From assembly GCA_937139475.1 (NCBI GenBank), contig CAKZQF010000194.1, positions 1 to 38,796 of the forward strand: a stretch of 38,796 nt of DNA. The letters run 5' to 3'. The first letter of the stretch is position 1. Every line of letters starts with the position of its first letter. Shown piece after piece: positions 7,372 through 15,526 of this stretch. This stretch comes from an uncultured Gammaproteobacteria bacterium (lineage in GTDB: Bacteria > Pseudomonadota > Gammaproteobacteria > Enterobacterales > Psychrobiaceae). Position numbers and translations under genes: made by a program. The notes below the pieces were generated by a model. It was not told where the DNA came from, did not search any database, and saw only the letters and a program-made list of their open reading frames with translations.

Positions 7372-7962
7372 ATGACTATAGAATATTACCAACAAAACGC
7401 TGACGAGTTTTTTAGTGGAACAGTCAGTGTTGACATGACAAACATATATCAACACTTCATAAAGCTCCTGCCTGCTAATGCTCTAATACTTGACGCTGGT
7501 TGTGGCTCAGGCCGTGACTCTAAAGCATTTCTTGATATGGATTATCGAGTAGATGCCTTTGATGCAAGTTCTGAGATGGTAAAGCGAGCCTCTCAACACA
7601 CTGGTTTATGTGTTAGGCACTCTGTCTTTGAAGATGTTACAGATATTGATAAATATGATGCTATTTGGTGTTGTGCTTCGCTATTGCATGTCCCTCAAAG
7701 CAAGCTATTAGATACACTTAAAAAGCTAGCCAAGGCTCTTAAGCCTAATGGGGCTTGGTACTTGTCGTTTAAGTATGGTGATGAACAACGTGTTAAAGAC
7801 GGCAGATTATTTACTGATGTTAATGAAGCGAGTTTAGCTCACTTGGTTCAGTCTCTTGAGCCTATAGAAGTTAAACAAACTTGGATTACTGAAGATAACC
7901 GACCTGACAGGAATGAAAAATGGCTTAATGCTATTTTAATAAAAAATAGTGTCGGCTTTTGA
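7372..7962 (+). CDS. Class I SAM-dependent methyltransferase
   Basis: This 196-aa Rossmann-fold methyltransferase has motif I LILDAGCGSGRDS (residues 38-50), an acidic motif II (VDAFDAS, D64) and a post-motif YDAIWCCASLLHVP (95-108). The domain looks like the Methyltransf_11/25 group that usually acts on small molecules or proteins. The DPPY/NPPY motif of N6-adenine DNA methylases and the PC motif of cytosine-5 methylases are absent. It is separated from the HNH gene by one base and clearly co-transcribed. Possible roles are protection from the nuclease, modification of a nucleotide or protein, or a separate cargo function. The substrate cannot be told from sequence. Confidence 0.85.
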   Translation: MTIEYYQQNADEFFSGTVSVDMTNIYQHFIKLLPANALILDAGCGSGRDSKAFLDMDYRVDAFDASSEMVKRASQHTGLCVRHSVFEDVTDIDKYDAIWCCASLLHVPQSKLLDTLKKLAKALKPNGAWYLSFKYGDEQRVKDGRLFTDVNEASLAHLVQSLEPIEVKQTWITEDNRPDRNEKWLNAILIKNSVGF

Positions 7963-8039
7963 GATTATCATTTTTGTTATTTTAACTGGATTAAAATAAG
8001 CTCACTTAATATACTGATATTATTAAATTAAGGAGTGTT

Positions 8040-8612
8040 ATGAGTATACTTGACAAGTTTAAATCTCAAAGTGTTTTCAATCGAAAACGTGAGGAAGGTT
8101 TTTATGCTGTCGTTGCTACGGAGATGGCTGACGGCATACGTAATCCCGCTTTATGGTTAAAAGCTTTAGAGGCGGCTAATGGAAATAGTGAAAAACAAGT
8201 ATCTGAATACATAAGGCTGAGAGTCCAATCCTTAAAAGATGATGTTCATATTACTAAGCGTGTCCCAGTGATGGAGGAGAGAATAACAATAGACAAGCCC
8301 AAATGGAACAGGATATATGACTCTGAAGATCTAATCGAAATGATTGAGCAGGGGGCTTCTATATTAGATATTTCTCACTCCTTTTCAAATCAATCCAATG
8401 CCGAAATTAAATTATTGATAAACCAGCCTGACGTCTGCGAGCAATATCCTCTGCATGTTGCTGTAAAAAGAAAAGATGTAGGTTTAGTTAAATGGTTATT
8501 AGACGCTGGGGCTGATAAGAATTGCATAAACTTTTGGGGAAATAAACCAATTGATATTGCCGCTAAACATGAGAGCATCGAAATAGTTAGTATGTTGGAA
8601 CTATCAAGGTGA
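8040..8612 (+). CDS. Ankyrin-repeat protein
   Basis: In this 190-aa protein, residues about 137-189 form two ankyrin repeats (YPLHVAVKRKDVGLVKWLLDAGAD, then NKPIDIAAKHESIEIVSMLE). The N-terminal 90 residues contain a helical segment (FYAVVATEMADGIRNPALWLKALEAANG) often seen in small cytosolic proteins of islands. A strong AAGGAG ribosome-binding site precedes the ATG. No signal peptide or membrane segment is present. It would bind a protein partner. It follows the nuclease-methyltransferase pair by 77 bp, so it may belong to the same transcript. Confidence 0.8.
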   Translation: MSILDKFKSQSVFNRKREEGFYAVVATEMADGIRNPALWLKALEAANGNSEKQVSEYIRLRVQSLKDDVHITKRVPVMEERITIDKPKWNRIYDSEDLIEMIEQGASILDISHSFSNQSNAEIKLLINQPDVCEQYPLHVAVKRKDVGLVKWLLDAGADKNCINFWGNKPIDIAAKHESIEIVSMLELSR

Positions 8613-9041
8613 AGTCTGAGCCACTAGACTGCATAGTATCCATGCGAACTGTAATTTGGTTAATTATTTTATATGCCCGAAGCTCAGTTAATTAGGGGGC
8701 CGTGCCAAATGATTTTTTGCCTATTAATGAAGTAACCTAGCAAACTAAAGTGTAACAAAAGCACTCCCCCCCCCCAACCTACAGCTGGTGGAGAATAAGT
8801 ATTTAGAGGTCATTGAACAACTCCTAACGCGCTGCGCTTGTTGACCAAAGAAATAGATTCAATGAACCTGATCAAAGATCAGAACCATTTAACTATTTAT
8901 GCGGTTAAATAGGTGGTGTAAATGGTGTAATTGGTGCAAAACGGTGCATATTGACCTAAGCCTGTATAAATTATACTTAGACAAAACCTATTAATATCAA
9001 CGCTATTAGACTACACTCAACTCAAGTAAATCGTAGTTTTA
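8613..9041. other. Non-coding right end of island
   Basis: No gene is seen in these 429 bp. They contain a run of ten C at 8766-8775, the GGTGTA/GGTGCA repeat cluster at 8915-8948, and then AT-rich DNA up to the right attachment site. This matches the expected right arm region of an integrated element. Confidence 0.6.
8915..8948 (+). repeat. Four GGTGYA repeats (putative right integrase arm sites)
   Basis: GGTGTA at 8915 and 8924 and GGTGCA at 8933 and 8943 recur with 9-10 bp spacing. They are preceded by TGG-type flanks like those of the left decamers at 291-310. Same orientation, same core, one helical turn apart and near the opposite att site: this is what arm-type integrase sites look like. 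Confidence 0.6.
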
Positions 9042-9097
9042 GGATTCAAAATCCGTTGCCTTCGGGCGTGGCGGTTCAAGTCCGCCTACCGGTACCA
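9042..9097 (+). pseudogene. tRNA-Leu 3' part, right attachment site (attR)
   Basis: These 56 bp are identical to 154-209: anticodon loop to encoded CCA, without a 5' half. They are followed by a terminator at 9115-9137, so this is probably the native chromosomal 3' end of the tRNA gene. Combined with 36-64 it rebuilds a fully paired tRNA-Leu(CAA). Confidence 0.9.
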
Positions 9098-9114
9098 CTT
9101 CATGTTTAAATAAA

Positions 9115-9137
9115 CCTCGCTTTGACGAGATTTTTTA
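9115..9137 (+). terminator. Intrinsic terminator of the original tRNA-Leu gene
   Basis: A short stem CTCG/CGAG (9116-9119 with 9126-9129) is followed by T6 at 9131-9136. It lies just after the tRNA 3' end and so would have ended the original tRNA transcript. Confidence 0.6.
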
Positions 9138-9223
9138 TGCCTGAAATAAAGCCAGTTGGCGAACAGCGTCCGACTCCAGGCGCGATACCATTTTGTTACC
9201 TTTAAATTAACCCTAGCACCATC

Positions 9224-10966
9224 TTAGTAAGCCGTTGCGGGGGCTTTAATATCCGTTGTCGAACAAACACAGTTACGACCTCTTGTTTTAGCATTATATA
9301 GTTGTATATCAGCCGAATTAATCAGTTCATCAATGGACTTTTCATCATCTAATATAGCGACGCCACAACTTACGGTGACTTTTTCAACTTCATTACCCAT
9401 TTCGAATAAAGTGTTCTCGATACTTTTACAGATGCGCTGGGCAACTATTTTTGTGTCCAAACCTAAAATATTGGGCAAAATTATTATGAATTCTTCTCCC
9501 CCCCAACGCCCGACAATATCCAATGAACGTGCATTTTGTTTGACTATATCAGCGACTTTAATTATGACTTCATCGCCAAATGAATGTCCGTATTTATCAT
9601 TGATTAGTTTAAACTTATCAATATCTAGCAGGAGTACAGAGATAGCCGATTTACTTTCCATCAAATCAAACCACATCTCATTTATACTTTCATAAACTGA
9701 TCGTCGATTACCTATTCCGGTTAATGGATCGGTTAAAGCCATATTTTCGGCAACTATTTTTTTATTATTCGTATCTCTAAATAACTCAGCTAATGCCAAC
9801 GCTAAAAGAATGACATCAATTAACATTCCAATTTCTATAGCTCTGAAAGTCATTACGTTAAAAGGAATGATTCCCAAAACGGCTAAGCCCGTGATGCCAC
9901 CGCCAATGGCAGCAAGTATACTGCCAACCAAAAAATATTTAGCCGCAACGCTTTTATTCATTGACGCAACAACGCCAAGGAGGACCATTAATAATGGATA
10001 AACCAGCATGAAAACAAACGCGATACCTAATGCATATAAATGATCTGAAAATGTACAGGCGCCAATAAAAAACAATAAGAATAGACTACAAATATAGACG
10101 TTTAACTTGTAAATTTTCGGCGATTGATACTTTAAGTTTAAAAAGTAATGGGCAAAAACGAGTCCACTTAAATTAAAACAAAACATTAGCACGGGGTTTG
10201 ACCACATTTGCCATGTAATAGCTTCCGGCCAAAACCACTTAAAGCCGTGACCAGTGTAAGCTATATTCATGGCGATAAAGCAAAATAAATATACTGAATA
10301 AAAAAGGTATTGGCTTCGTTTTAACGATACAAACAGTATGAAATTATACAAAAGCAACGATATTATAGCGCCATACAATACTCCGTAACTGTACGCATTA
10401 ATCACACTATTTTCATTAGCTTGTTCTTCACTTAAAATATAAATTGGAATAACAAGAGGGTCTGTTGTCTCAAAACGTATCAAAACTTGGGTATAGCCTG
10501 GTGAAAAGTTGTATGAGGCATCAAAAAAACGTTTACTTGTGCCTCTTTGATTATAGTTAAAGACATCACCGACTTGAGATTGAGCAGTCAATTGGTTTTC
10601 TTGAAAAAAATAAATATCGGCTGAATCTATCCATGAATTAGCTATTTCGATATCACGCTTAATAATTTTTGATGAGGGGTTGTTAAAGGTGATTGATAAC
10701 CAAACGGGATTTGCATTGATACCAAAGGAGAGCACTTCATTATTTGATTGTTGAACTCTAAATTCACTAGCGTCATATTGAGATGAAAAGACTGTTAATG
10801 CATCATTGGCAGTCAGTAGATCATCTTGTTCTTGAAAATAAACAATGGATGCCCCTATTGGGGATGAATAATTCTTACTCACATCAACGACTGCACTTAA
10901 AGCGCGAGCCGAAAAAACCGTAATAAATACAATGTATATGAATAAAGCTAAGCGCATAAAAGGCAT
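9224..10966 (-). CDS. 7TMR-DISM membrane diguanylate cyclase (GGDEF)
   Basis: This 580-aa protein has a signal peptide (1-24), then a periplasmic beta-rich sensory domain of 7TMR-DISMED2 type (about 30-180). A block of seven membrane helices follows (about 190-395), then a GGDEF domain (about 410-570). The active-site motif is intact: GGEEF at 489-493 (GRWGGEEF). An RxxD inhibitory site lies five residues upstream (RSLD, 480-483). It should make cyclic di-GMP in response to a periplasmic ligand, probably a carbohydrate, and be product-inhibited. No EAL domain is present. It is a single gene lying between two tRNA-Leu 3'-end copies, so probably acquired. The ribosome-binding site is weak and Met4 is an alternative start. 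Confidence 0.9.
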   Translation of the reverse strand: MPFMRLALFIYIVFITVFSARALSAVVDVSKNYSSPIGASIVYFQEQDDLLTANDALTVFSSQYDASEFRVQQSNNEVLSFGINANPVWLSITFNNPSSKIIKRDIEIANSWIDSADIYFFQENQLTAQSQVGDVFNYNQRGTSKRFFDASYNFSPGYTQVLIRFETTDPLVIPIYILSEEQANENSVINAYSYGVLYGAIISLLLYNFILFVSLKRSQYLFYSVYLFCFIAMNIAYTGHGFKWFWPEAITWQMWSNPVLMFCFNLSGLVFAHYFLNLKYQSPKIYKLNVYICSLFLLFFIGACTFSDHLYALGIAFVFMLVYPLLMVLLGVVASMNKSVAAKYFLVGSILAAIGGGITGLAVLGIIPFNVMTFRAIEIGMLIDVILLALALAELFRDTNNKKIVAENMALTDPLTGIGNRRSVYESINEMWFDLMESKSAISVLLLDIDKFKLINDKYGHSFGDEVIIKVADIVKQNARSLDIVGRWGGEEFIIILPNILGLDTKIVAQRICKSIENTLFEMGNEVEKVTVSCGVAILDDEKSIDELINSADIQLYNAKTRGRNCVCSTTDIKAPATAY

Positions 10967-11166
10967 GTTTTACATCGTGTACAAAATAAAAACAATACTA
11001 AATTATTAGGAATGTAACAACACATACTGATATACGCCTAGTGATTTAGCGTCATTTTCTCCAGCTAAGACGTTTTCAGTTCTTTAATATTCACCTGTTC
11101 TGACCCAAAACGCTTTGCTGAATTATGGTGTTAGATATCGTAATTTAAGGAGCTTACATAAAACGA

Positions 11167-11197
11167 GTCCGCTTACTGATACCACTTCATGTTTAAA
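11167..11197. repeat. Decayed copy of tRNA-Leu 3' end and its downstream flank
   Basis: Aligned with 9080-9110, 28 of 31 bases match. The match covers the last part of the T-stem, the acceptor strand with ACCA and the sequence after it (CTTCATGTTTAAA). A T6 run followed by a GAAATAA sequence comes after both copies. It is too damaged to be a tRNA. It most likely marks the right end of an older insertion at the same locus. Confidence 0.7.
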
Positions 11198-11202
11198 TTC
11201 AT

Positions 11203-11221
11203 CAACGAACGTTGGTTTTTT
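11203..11221 (+). terminator. Terminator-like hairpin after decayed tRNA end
   Basis: CAAC (11203-11206) pairs with GTTG (11211-11214), followed by T6 at 11216-11221. It reads on the plus strand and corresponds in position to the terminator at 9115-9137. It lies downstream of nuoG but in the wrong direction to end the nuo transcript. Confidence 0.4.
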
Positions 11222-11265
11222 ATCATGAAATAATCAATCCAAGGCATGCATATCAAATTAACTCA

Positions 11266-13677
11266 TTACTGCTTTTTAACTATGCTTGAGATCTTGACTT
11301 CAATGGCACAGGGGTAGTCAGTCGCTGCGATGATTTTATTGGCCGCTGAGAATAACTGACCTTCCGGTATAAAAAGCAGTTTGTCAGGGAAAGCGCGGTT
11401 GATTTTCAACGGTGCGGTAACAGAGGTGTTTCCCCGGGTAATGGTCACCTGATAATCCTGCTGCTCGTCATAATCTCCAGCGGGGTTCATTTCCACATAA
11501 TCGCTATGTCCGAGACCTGAAAGGTTTTTTGACTGGGCGGTGAGTTTCCCGGATTGGAACAGGCTATCACCGGTGAGCAGGGTATAATCCGTTAGCGGAA
11601 TATAATTAGGTGCCGGAGCCTTAAATGAAATGTTTTTTGCTGGTGGCGCGGTTGTCAGGCCGAGGTTATTTAGCTCGGGGCCCAAAATAACGTCCTGTTT
11701 AAGATCTTGATAGCCTGCTATTTCCTGCTTAATTTTACTGAATACTTGCGTCGCTTCACTCGGGCCAATGTTCTTGCCCAGCGCGCTGGCAATCCGGGAA
11801 AAAACCTGAGTACTCGGTAAGGTATTCGAGGCTGGTGGTCGTATCGCTCTGACCCTTTGCACACGCGCTTCATTGTTGGTATAGGTACCATCTTCTTCGC
11901 CGTAGGAAGGGGCTGGTAAAATAACCATTGCCTTGCGTGCGCTAGCTGTCATGAAGGTGCTTTGTACAATAAGACAGGGGCTATTTAAGGCTGCCATTTC
12001 AAGCGGGTCGCCGGAAAAACTGCAAGCGATTGGATCGGCACCGACAACATAAAATATATCGGGAACCTGTTGCTGTTGAGCAGCGCGCAGGTCTGGCAGG
12101 CAACCCATATGCCACAGTCCCAGTTGGTTGGGGCGGTCAAACAGAAATTGAACAAAAACCTTTTTGTTCTGCTGCTGCAGACGTTGCGCGGTTTCTTCTA
12201 CCCAGAGTAGGCAGTCTTTAGCCTGTTGTCCCTTCATAAACTCAGTACCGACCAATAGAGTGATAGAATTGGCGTCACCCAACACCACTTTGGCAGCTGA
12301 AACAAAGTTCGATAGTTCTTGATTATCTGGTTCGTTTACTTCACAAGCCAAAGCCGACAAGAGCGCCGCTTCATTGCCAGGTAGCAAACGCAATTTTTCA
12401 GTGGCAATATCATCCAAGCCACCAGGCCGGGAGCTTACCAATAATAACTGATTATGATGGTCTCGCTTATATTGCCGGATTAGGTAACTTGAGACGGGGT
12501 TTTCATCAGTAATATTACTACCTAAGACAAAAATGCAGTCGCTTTTGAGCGTTTCAGCCAACGGGCGTCGGCTATAGGTCTGGTTTAGTAGGTTTGCTAG
12601 AATTTCATTCGTTTCCGGCTGTTGGCTCAGACCAGTGAATCGACAGCTGGAATGTATGTCAGATGAGCCAAATGCTTCTCGCATCAGCTTCTGGAACATA
12701 TAAGCGGTTTCATTAGTCTGTCGAGGTGAGATTAGGCCTTTGATGTGGCCGCCGTTGTTGATCACACCCTGAGCCTTAGTGACGATAAAATCTAACGCTT
12801 GTGTCCAACTCACTGGTGTCATGAGGTCGTTTTTTCGGATCATCGGTTGGGTAATTCGTTCCCCTCCGTCGATAAAATCAAAACCAAAGCGGCCTTTGGC
12901 ACATAACAGTTCACCATTGGTGCCTGTTTGATAATCGCTTTTAACCCGCGCTAGTTTACCCTCTCGGCTTTCGATGCTCATACTACAGCCTGTACCGCAC
13001 ATACCACAGGTGGTTTCTGGTTGCTCAAGGTCCCAAGGCCGGGCCTTATAACGATAAGGGGTACTCATAAGCGCACCCACCGGGCAGACTTCGATGCAAT
13101 TACCGCAATGACTGCAGTCTTTGAGGCTATTACCAACACCGGTGATTTCTGAGTCGAGCCCTCTTTTCATCGTGCCTAGCGCCACGTCGCCGACTACTTC
13201 CTCACAAACCCGAACACAACGCTGACATTGGATGCAGCGGTTGGCATTAAAGGTGATGACACTATTTAATTGAATATCTTTAGTTCTGAACACTCTTTTT
13301 GGGTCAGAAAGCCTTGAATCGCCTTTGCCATAATCAAAAACCGTATCTTGTAACTCGCACTCGCCGCTTTTGTCACAAACTGGGCAATCGAGCGGGTGAT
13401 TGGCCAATAGAATTTCAAGCATGTCTTCGCGGCTGGTGATCACTTTTTGTGAATGGCTAAATACCTCCATTCCCTCACTGACCTGTGTGGCACAGGCTGG
13501 TTCCAAATTAGGTCGACCATTGATTTCCACCAGACACATGCGGCAGCTGGCTAGAATAGACAGTCTATCTTGATAACAAAATGTGGGGATCTCAATAGCG
13601 CTGGCGCGGGCGGCGTTAAGAATAGTGGTTCCCGCTTCAACCTCCACTTCCTGACCATTGAGTTTGAATTTAATCAT
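11266..13677 (-). CDS. nuoG: NADH-quinone oxidoreductase subunit G
   Basis: This is an 803-aa iron-sulfur subunit of the complex I peripheral arm. Cluster ligands are complete: [2Fe-2S] C34, C45, C48, C62; His-Cys3 cluster H94, C98, C101, C107; two further cubanes C148/C151/C154/C158 and C188/C191/C194/C198. The extra N7 cluster site C224/C227/C231/C259 is also present, as in enterobacterial NuoG but absent from many. A molybdopterin-oxidoreductase-like domain follows (about 220-690) and is usually catalytically empty in this family. It is somewhat shorter than the E. coli protein. Its ATG overlaps the nuoF stop (ATGA). It is the last gene of the permuted operon. Confidence 0.97.
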   Translation of the reverse strand: MIKFKLNGQEVEVEAGTTILNAARASAIEIPTFCYQDRLSILASCRMCLVEINGRPNLEPACATQVSEGMEVFSHSQKVITSREDMLEILLANHPLDCPVCDKSGECELQDTVFDYGKGDSRLSDPKRVFRTKDIQLNSVITFNANRCIQCQRCVRVCEEVVGDVALGTMKRGLDSEITGVGNSLKDCSHCGNCIEVCPVGALMSTPYRYKARPWDLEQPETTCGMCGTGCSMSIESREGKLARVKSDYQTGTNGELLCAKGRFGFDFIDGGERITQPMIRKNDLMTPVSWTQALDFIVTKAQGVINNGGHIKGLISPRQTNETAYMFQKLMREAFGSSDIHSSCRFTGLSQQPETNEILANLLNQTYSRRPLAETLKSDCIFVLGSNITDENPVSSYLIRQYKRDHHNQLLLVSSRPGGLDDIATEKLRLLPGNEAALLSALACEVNEPDNQELSNFVSAAKVVLGDANSITLLVGTEFMKGQQAKDCLLWVEETAQRLQQQNKKVFVQFLFDRPNQLGLWHMGCLPDLRAAQQQQVPDIFYVVGADPIACSFSGDPLEMAALNSPCLIVQSTFMTASARKAMVILPAPSYGEEDGTYTNNEARVQRVRAIRPPASNTLPSTQVFSRIASALGKNIGPSEATQVFSKIKQEIAGYQDLKQDVILGPELNNLGLTTAPPAKNISFKAPAPNYIPLTDYTLLTGDSLFQSGKLTAQSKNLSGLGHSDYVEMNPAGDYDEQQDYQVTITRGNTSVTAPLKINRAFPDKLLFIPEGQLFSAANKIIAATDYPCAIEVKISSIVKKQ

Positions 13678-14951
13678 TTGCTTGACCTGTTGGACACCGG
13701 GATGCTTTGTTGTGTGAGCAGGGCGTCATACTCATGACGAAAGTGCTTCAGGGTCGCCCCTAACGCCCAGGCTGCACCAACGCCGAGTGCGCAAAAGCTA
13801 TTGCCGAACATATTCCGGTATAACACTTCTAACTGCGCTATGTCGCCAGGGTGACCATGGCCATGTTCAATGCGATTAAGGATTTTAGTGGCCCAGTGAA
13901 GGCCCTCTCGACATGGCGTACATTTGCCACAACTTTCGTGTGAGAAAAACTCTGCTATCCGTCTGGCGACTACAGGAATCGATGCTGTCTCATCAAGGGC
14001 GATCACCGCAGCAGATCCCATCATGCTGCTGACTTCGGCCAGATCAGAAAAATTCATCTTCACATCAAGTCCGCTTGCAGGAATCATCGGCGCCGATAGT
14101 CCGCCAGGAATCACTGCTTTGAATTCTCCTGTTACAGGTCCGCCACCATAGTTATAAACCAATTCACTCAGAGGAATTCCCATTGGCAGCTCGTAGATGC
14201 CAGGACTCTTTAGCTGCCCGCTAAGTCCAAACAGTCGTGGGCCAGGTGCATCTTTGGGCCCGATGGAGGTAAACCAATCAACTCCTTTGGCAAAAATATG
14301 CGCAACACAGACAAAGGTTTCCACATTATTGATAACGGTAGGACAATCATAAAGACCTGATACAGCAGGAAAAGGTGGTTTTAATTTCGGTTGGCCGCGT
14401 CGACCTTCAATTGACTCTAGCAGTGCGGTTTCTTCACCGCAGATATAAGCGCCAGCCCCTTTATGCACATAGATATCGAGGGAAAAATCAGTGTCAGCGA
14501 GTTTCTGGCCAAGATACCCGCGAGTGTAAGCCGCTTGAATCGCCTGAGTTATTTTTTCGATCGACAAGCTATATTCACCGCGAATATAAATATAGGCTAC
14601 CTGGGCCTTGATAGCATAGGCGGCAATAATCATACCTTCAATCACCCGGTGGGGGTCACGTTCCATAAGGAGCCGATCTTTAAAAGTGCCTGGTTCGCCT
14701 TCATCCGCATTACAGCAGAGATAATGCGCTTTGCCATCGTCTTTTGGTACAAAGCTCCATTTCATGCCGGTAGGAAACCCCGCCCCGCCGCGGCCACGCA
14801 GGTTTGAGGCTTTGACTATATCAATAACCTCATCTGGAGAATAATCCTTCAGCACTTTTTTGAGCCCCTGATATCCACCTGTCTTTTCGTAATACTCGAT
14901 ATTGGTAGAGTCTGGATGATTGATATGTTTGAGCAATACAAGTTCGCTCAT
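13674..14951 (-). CDS. nuoF: NADH-quinone oxidoreductase subunit F
   Basis: This 425-aa flavoprotein binds NADH, FMN and the N3 [4Fe-4S] cluster, and takes the hydride from NADH. The glycine-rich NADH site GRGGAGFPTG is at 53-62. The FMN-site region includes GAGAYICGEETALLESIEG. The N3 ligands are C341, C344, C347 (ESCGKCTPC) and C387. It overlaps nuoG and nuoE by ATGA. Length and motifs are normal. Confidence 0.97.
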   Translation of the reverse strand: MSELVLLKHINHPDSTNIEYYEKTGGYQGLKKVLKDYSPDEVIDIVKASNLRGRGGAGFPTGMKWSFVPKDDGKAHYLCCNADEGEPGTFKDRLLMERDPHRVIEGMIIAAYAIKAQVAYIYIRGEYSLSIEKITQAIQAAYTRGYLGQKLADTDFSLDIYVHKGAGAYICGEETALLESIEGRRGQPKLKPPFPAVSGLYDCPTVINNVETFVCVAHIFAKGVDWFTSIGPKDAPGPRLFGLSGQLKSPGIYELPMGIPLSELVYNYGGGPVTGEFKAVIPGGLSAPMIPASGLDVKMNFSDLAEVSSMMGSAAVIALDETASIPVVARRIAEFFSHESCGKCTPCREGLHWATKILNRIEHGHGHPGDIAQLEVLYRNMFGNSFCALGVGAAWALGATLKHFRHEYDALLTQQSIPVSNRSSK

Positions 14952-15526
14952 GGCTTTATTCCTATTGAGGACGATTTTCTTACTGAGGACTCTTCTATTG
15001 CTGAGGGCTCTTCTATTGTTGAGGACTCTGCTCCCGCCTTTGTAAGCTGGTCGAGGAGTTCGTCTACCCGCTCCTTTGATAGGTTAGGGTGATAGGTCTG
15101 GTTGACCATCATGGCTGGAGCGACATCGCATGAGCCAATACATTCAACGGTAGTGAGGGTAAATAGACCATCTTGGCTAGTCTCGCCTTTTTGGATACCA
15201 AGCCGAGTTTGCAGATGGTCCATCAAGTCGTACGCACCGCATAACATACAGGGGACGTTGGTGCAGAGCTGGATGTGATACTTGCCGATTTTTTTATGAT
15301 TATACAGCGTGTAGAAACTGGCAAGTTCAAACACCCAGATCTCTGGTACGTCAAGGATTTGGGAGATCGCCTGATAGGCGGTTTCGTCGATGAAACCATA
15401 TTTTTCCTGAGCCAGATAAAGCGCCGGCATGATCGCGCTGCGCTGTGTTGCATAACATTTTCTAATATCAGCGATGGGAGATTCGAGATCGGCGATGATG
15501 CTTTCTTTGGAGTATCTTACAGTCAT
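14948..15526 (-). CDS. nuoE: NADH-quinone oxidoreductase subunit E
   Basis: This 192-aa thioredoxin-like subunit carries the N1a [2Fe-2S] cluster with C88, C93, C129 and C133. Residues 1-165 match the family. The last 25 residues or so are an unusual Ser/Glu-rich tail made of hexapeptide units (ESSTIE, EPSAIE, ESSVRK) encoded by 18-bp DNA repeats. It forms the NADH-oxidising module with NuoF and NuoG, and overlaps both neighbours by ATGA. Confidence 0.96.
   Translation of the reverse strand: MTVRYSKESIIADLESPIADIRKCYATQRSAIMPALYLAQEKYGFIDETAYQAISQILDVPEIWVFELASFYTLYNHKKIGKYHIQLCTNVPCMLCGAYDLMDHLQTRLGIQKGETSQDGLFTLTTVECIGSCDVAPAMMVNQTYHPNLSKERVDELLDQLTKAGAESSTIEEPSAIEESSVRKSSSIGIKP
14967..15038. 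repeat. Four imperfect 18-bp tandem repeats in the nuoE 3' end
   Basis: Units start at 14967, 14985, 15003 and 15021 with a shared GAGG-CTCTTCTATTG-like pattern. The two central units are nearly identical. The repeat length is a multiple of three, so copy-number changes keep the reading frame and only lengthen or shorten the NuoE tail. Confidence 0.7.

Larger units (their letters stand above)
78..9041. mobile_element. Integrated genomic island, satellite/ICE-like, in tRNA-Leu
   Basis: The segment runs between tRNA-Leu pieces and is AT-rich compared with the nuo block. It starts with a tyrosine integrase reading away from the tRNA, followed by AlpA-like, small DNA-binding and RepA-like ATPase genes. 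It ends in a 56-bp exact duplicate of the tRNA 3' part at 9042-9097. Repeats of the GGTGCA type lie 85 bp inside the left tRNA copy and about 95 bp inside the right one, as expected for integrase arm sites. No capsid, terminase or conjugation genes are seen. The cargo includes nucleases, a methyltransferase, a J-domain protein and an ankyrin protein, which fits a satellite or defence island. The left boundary could instead be 154. Confidence 0.85.

Noticed and set aside
7372..7962. Calling the methyltransferase a DNA methylase of a restriction-modification system
   Set aside because: The DPPY-type and PC catalytic motifs are absent. The fold reads as a general class I methyltransferase.
9150..9192. 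Possible further tRNA fragment ending in GCGATACCA
   Set aside because: It has a CCA-like end and a vague T-arm, but no clear stem pairing or similarity over more than a few bases.
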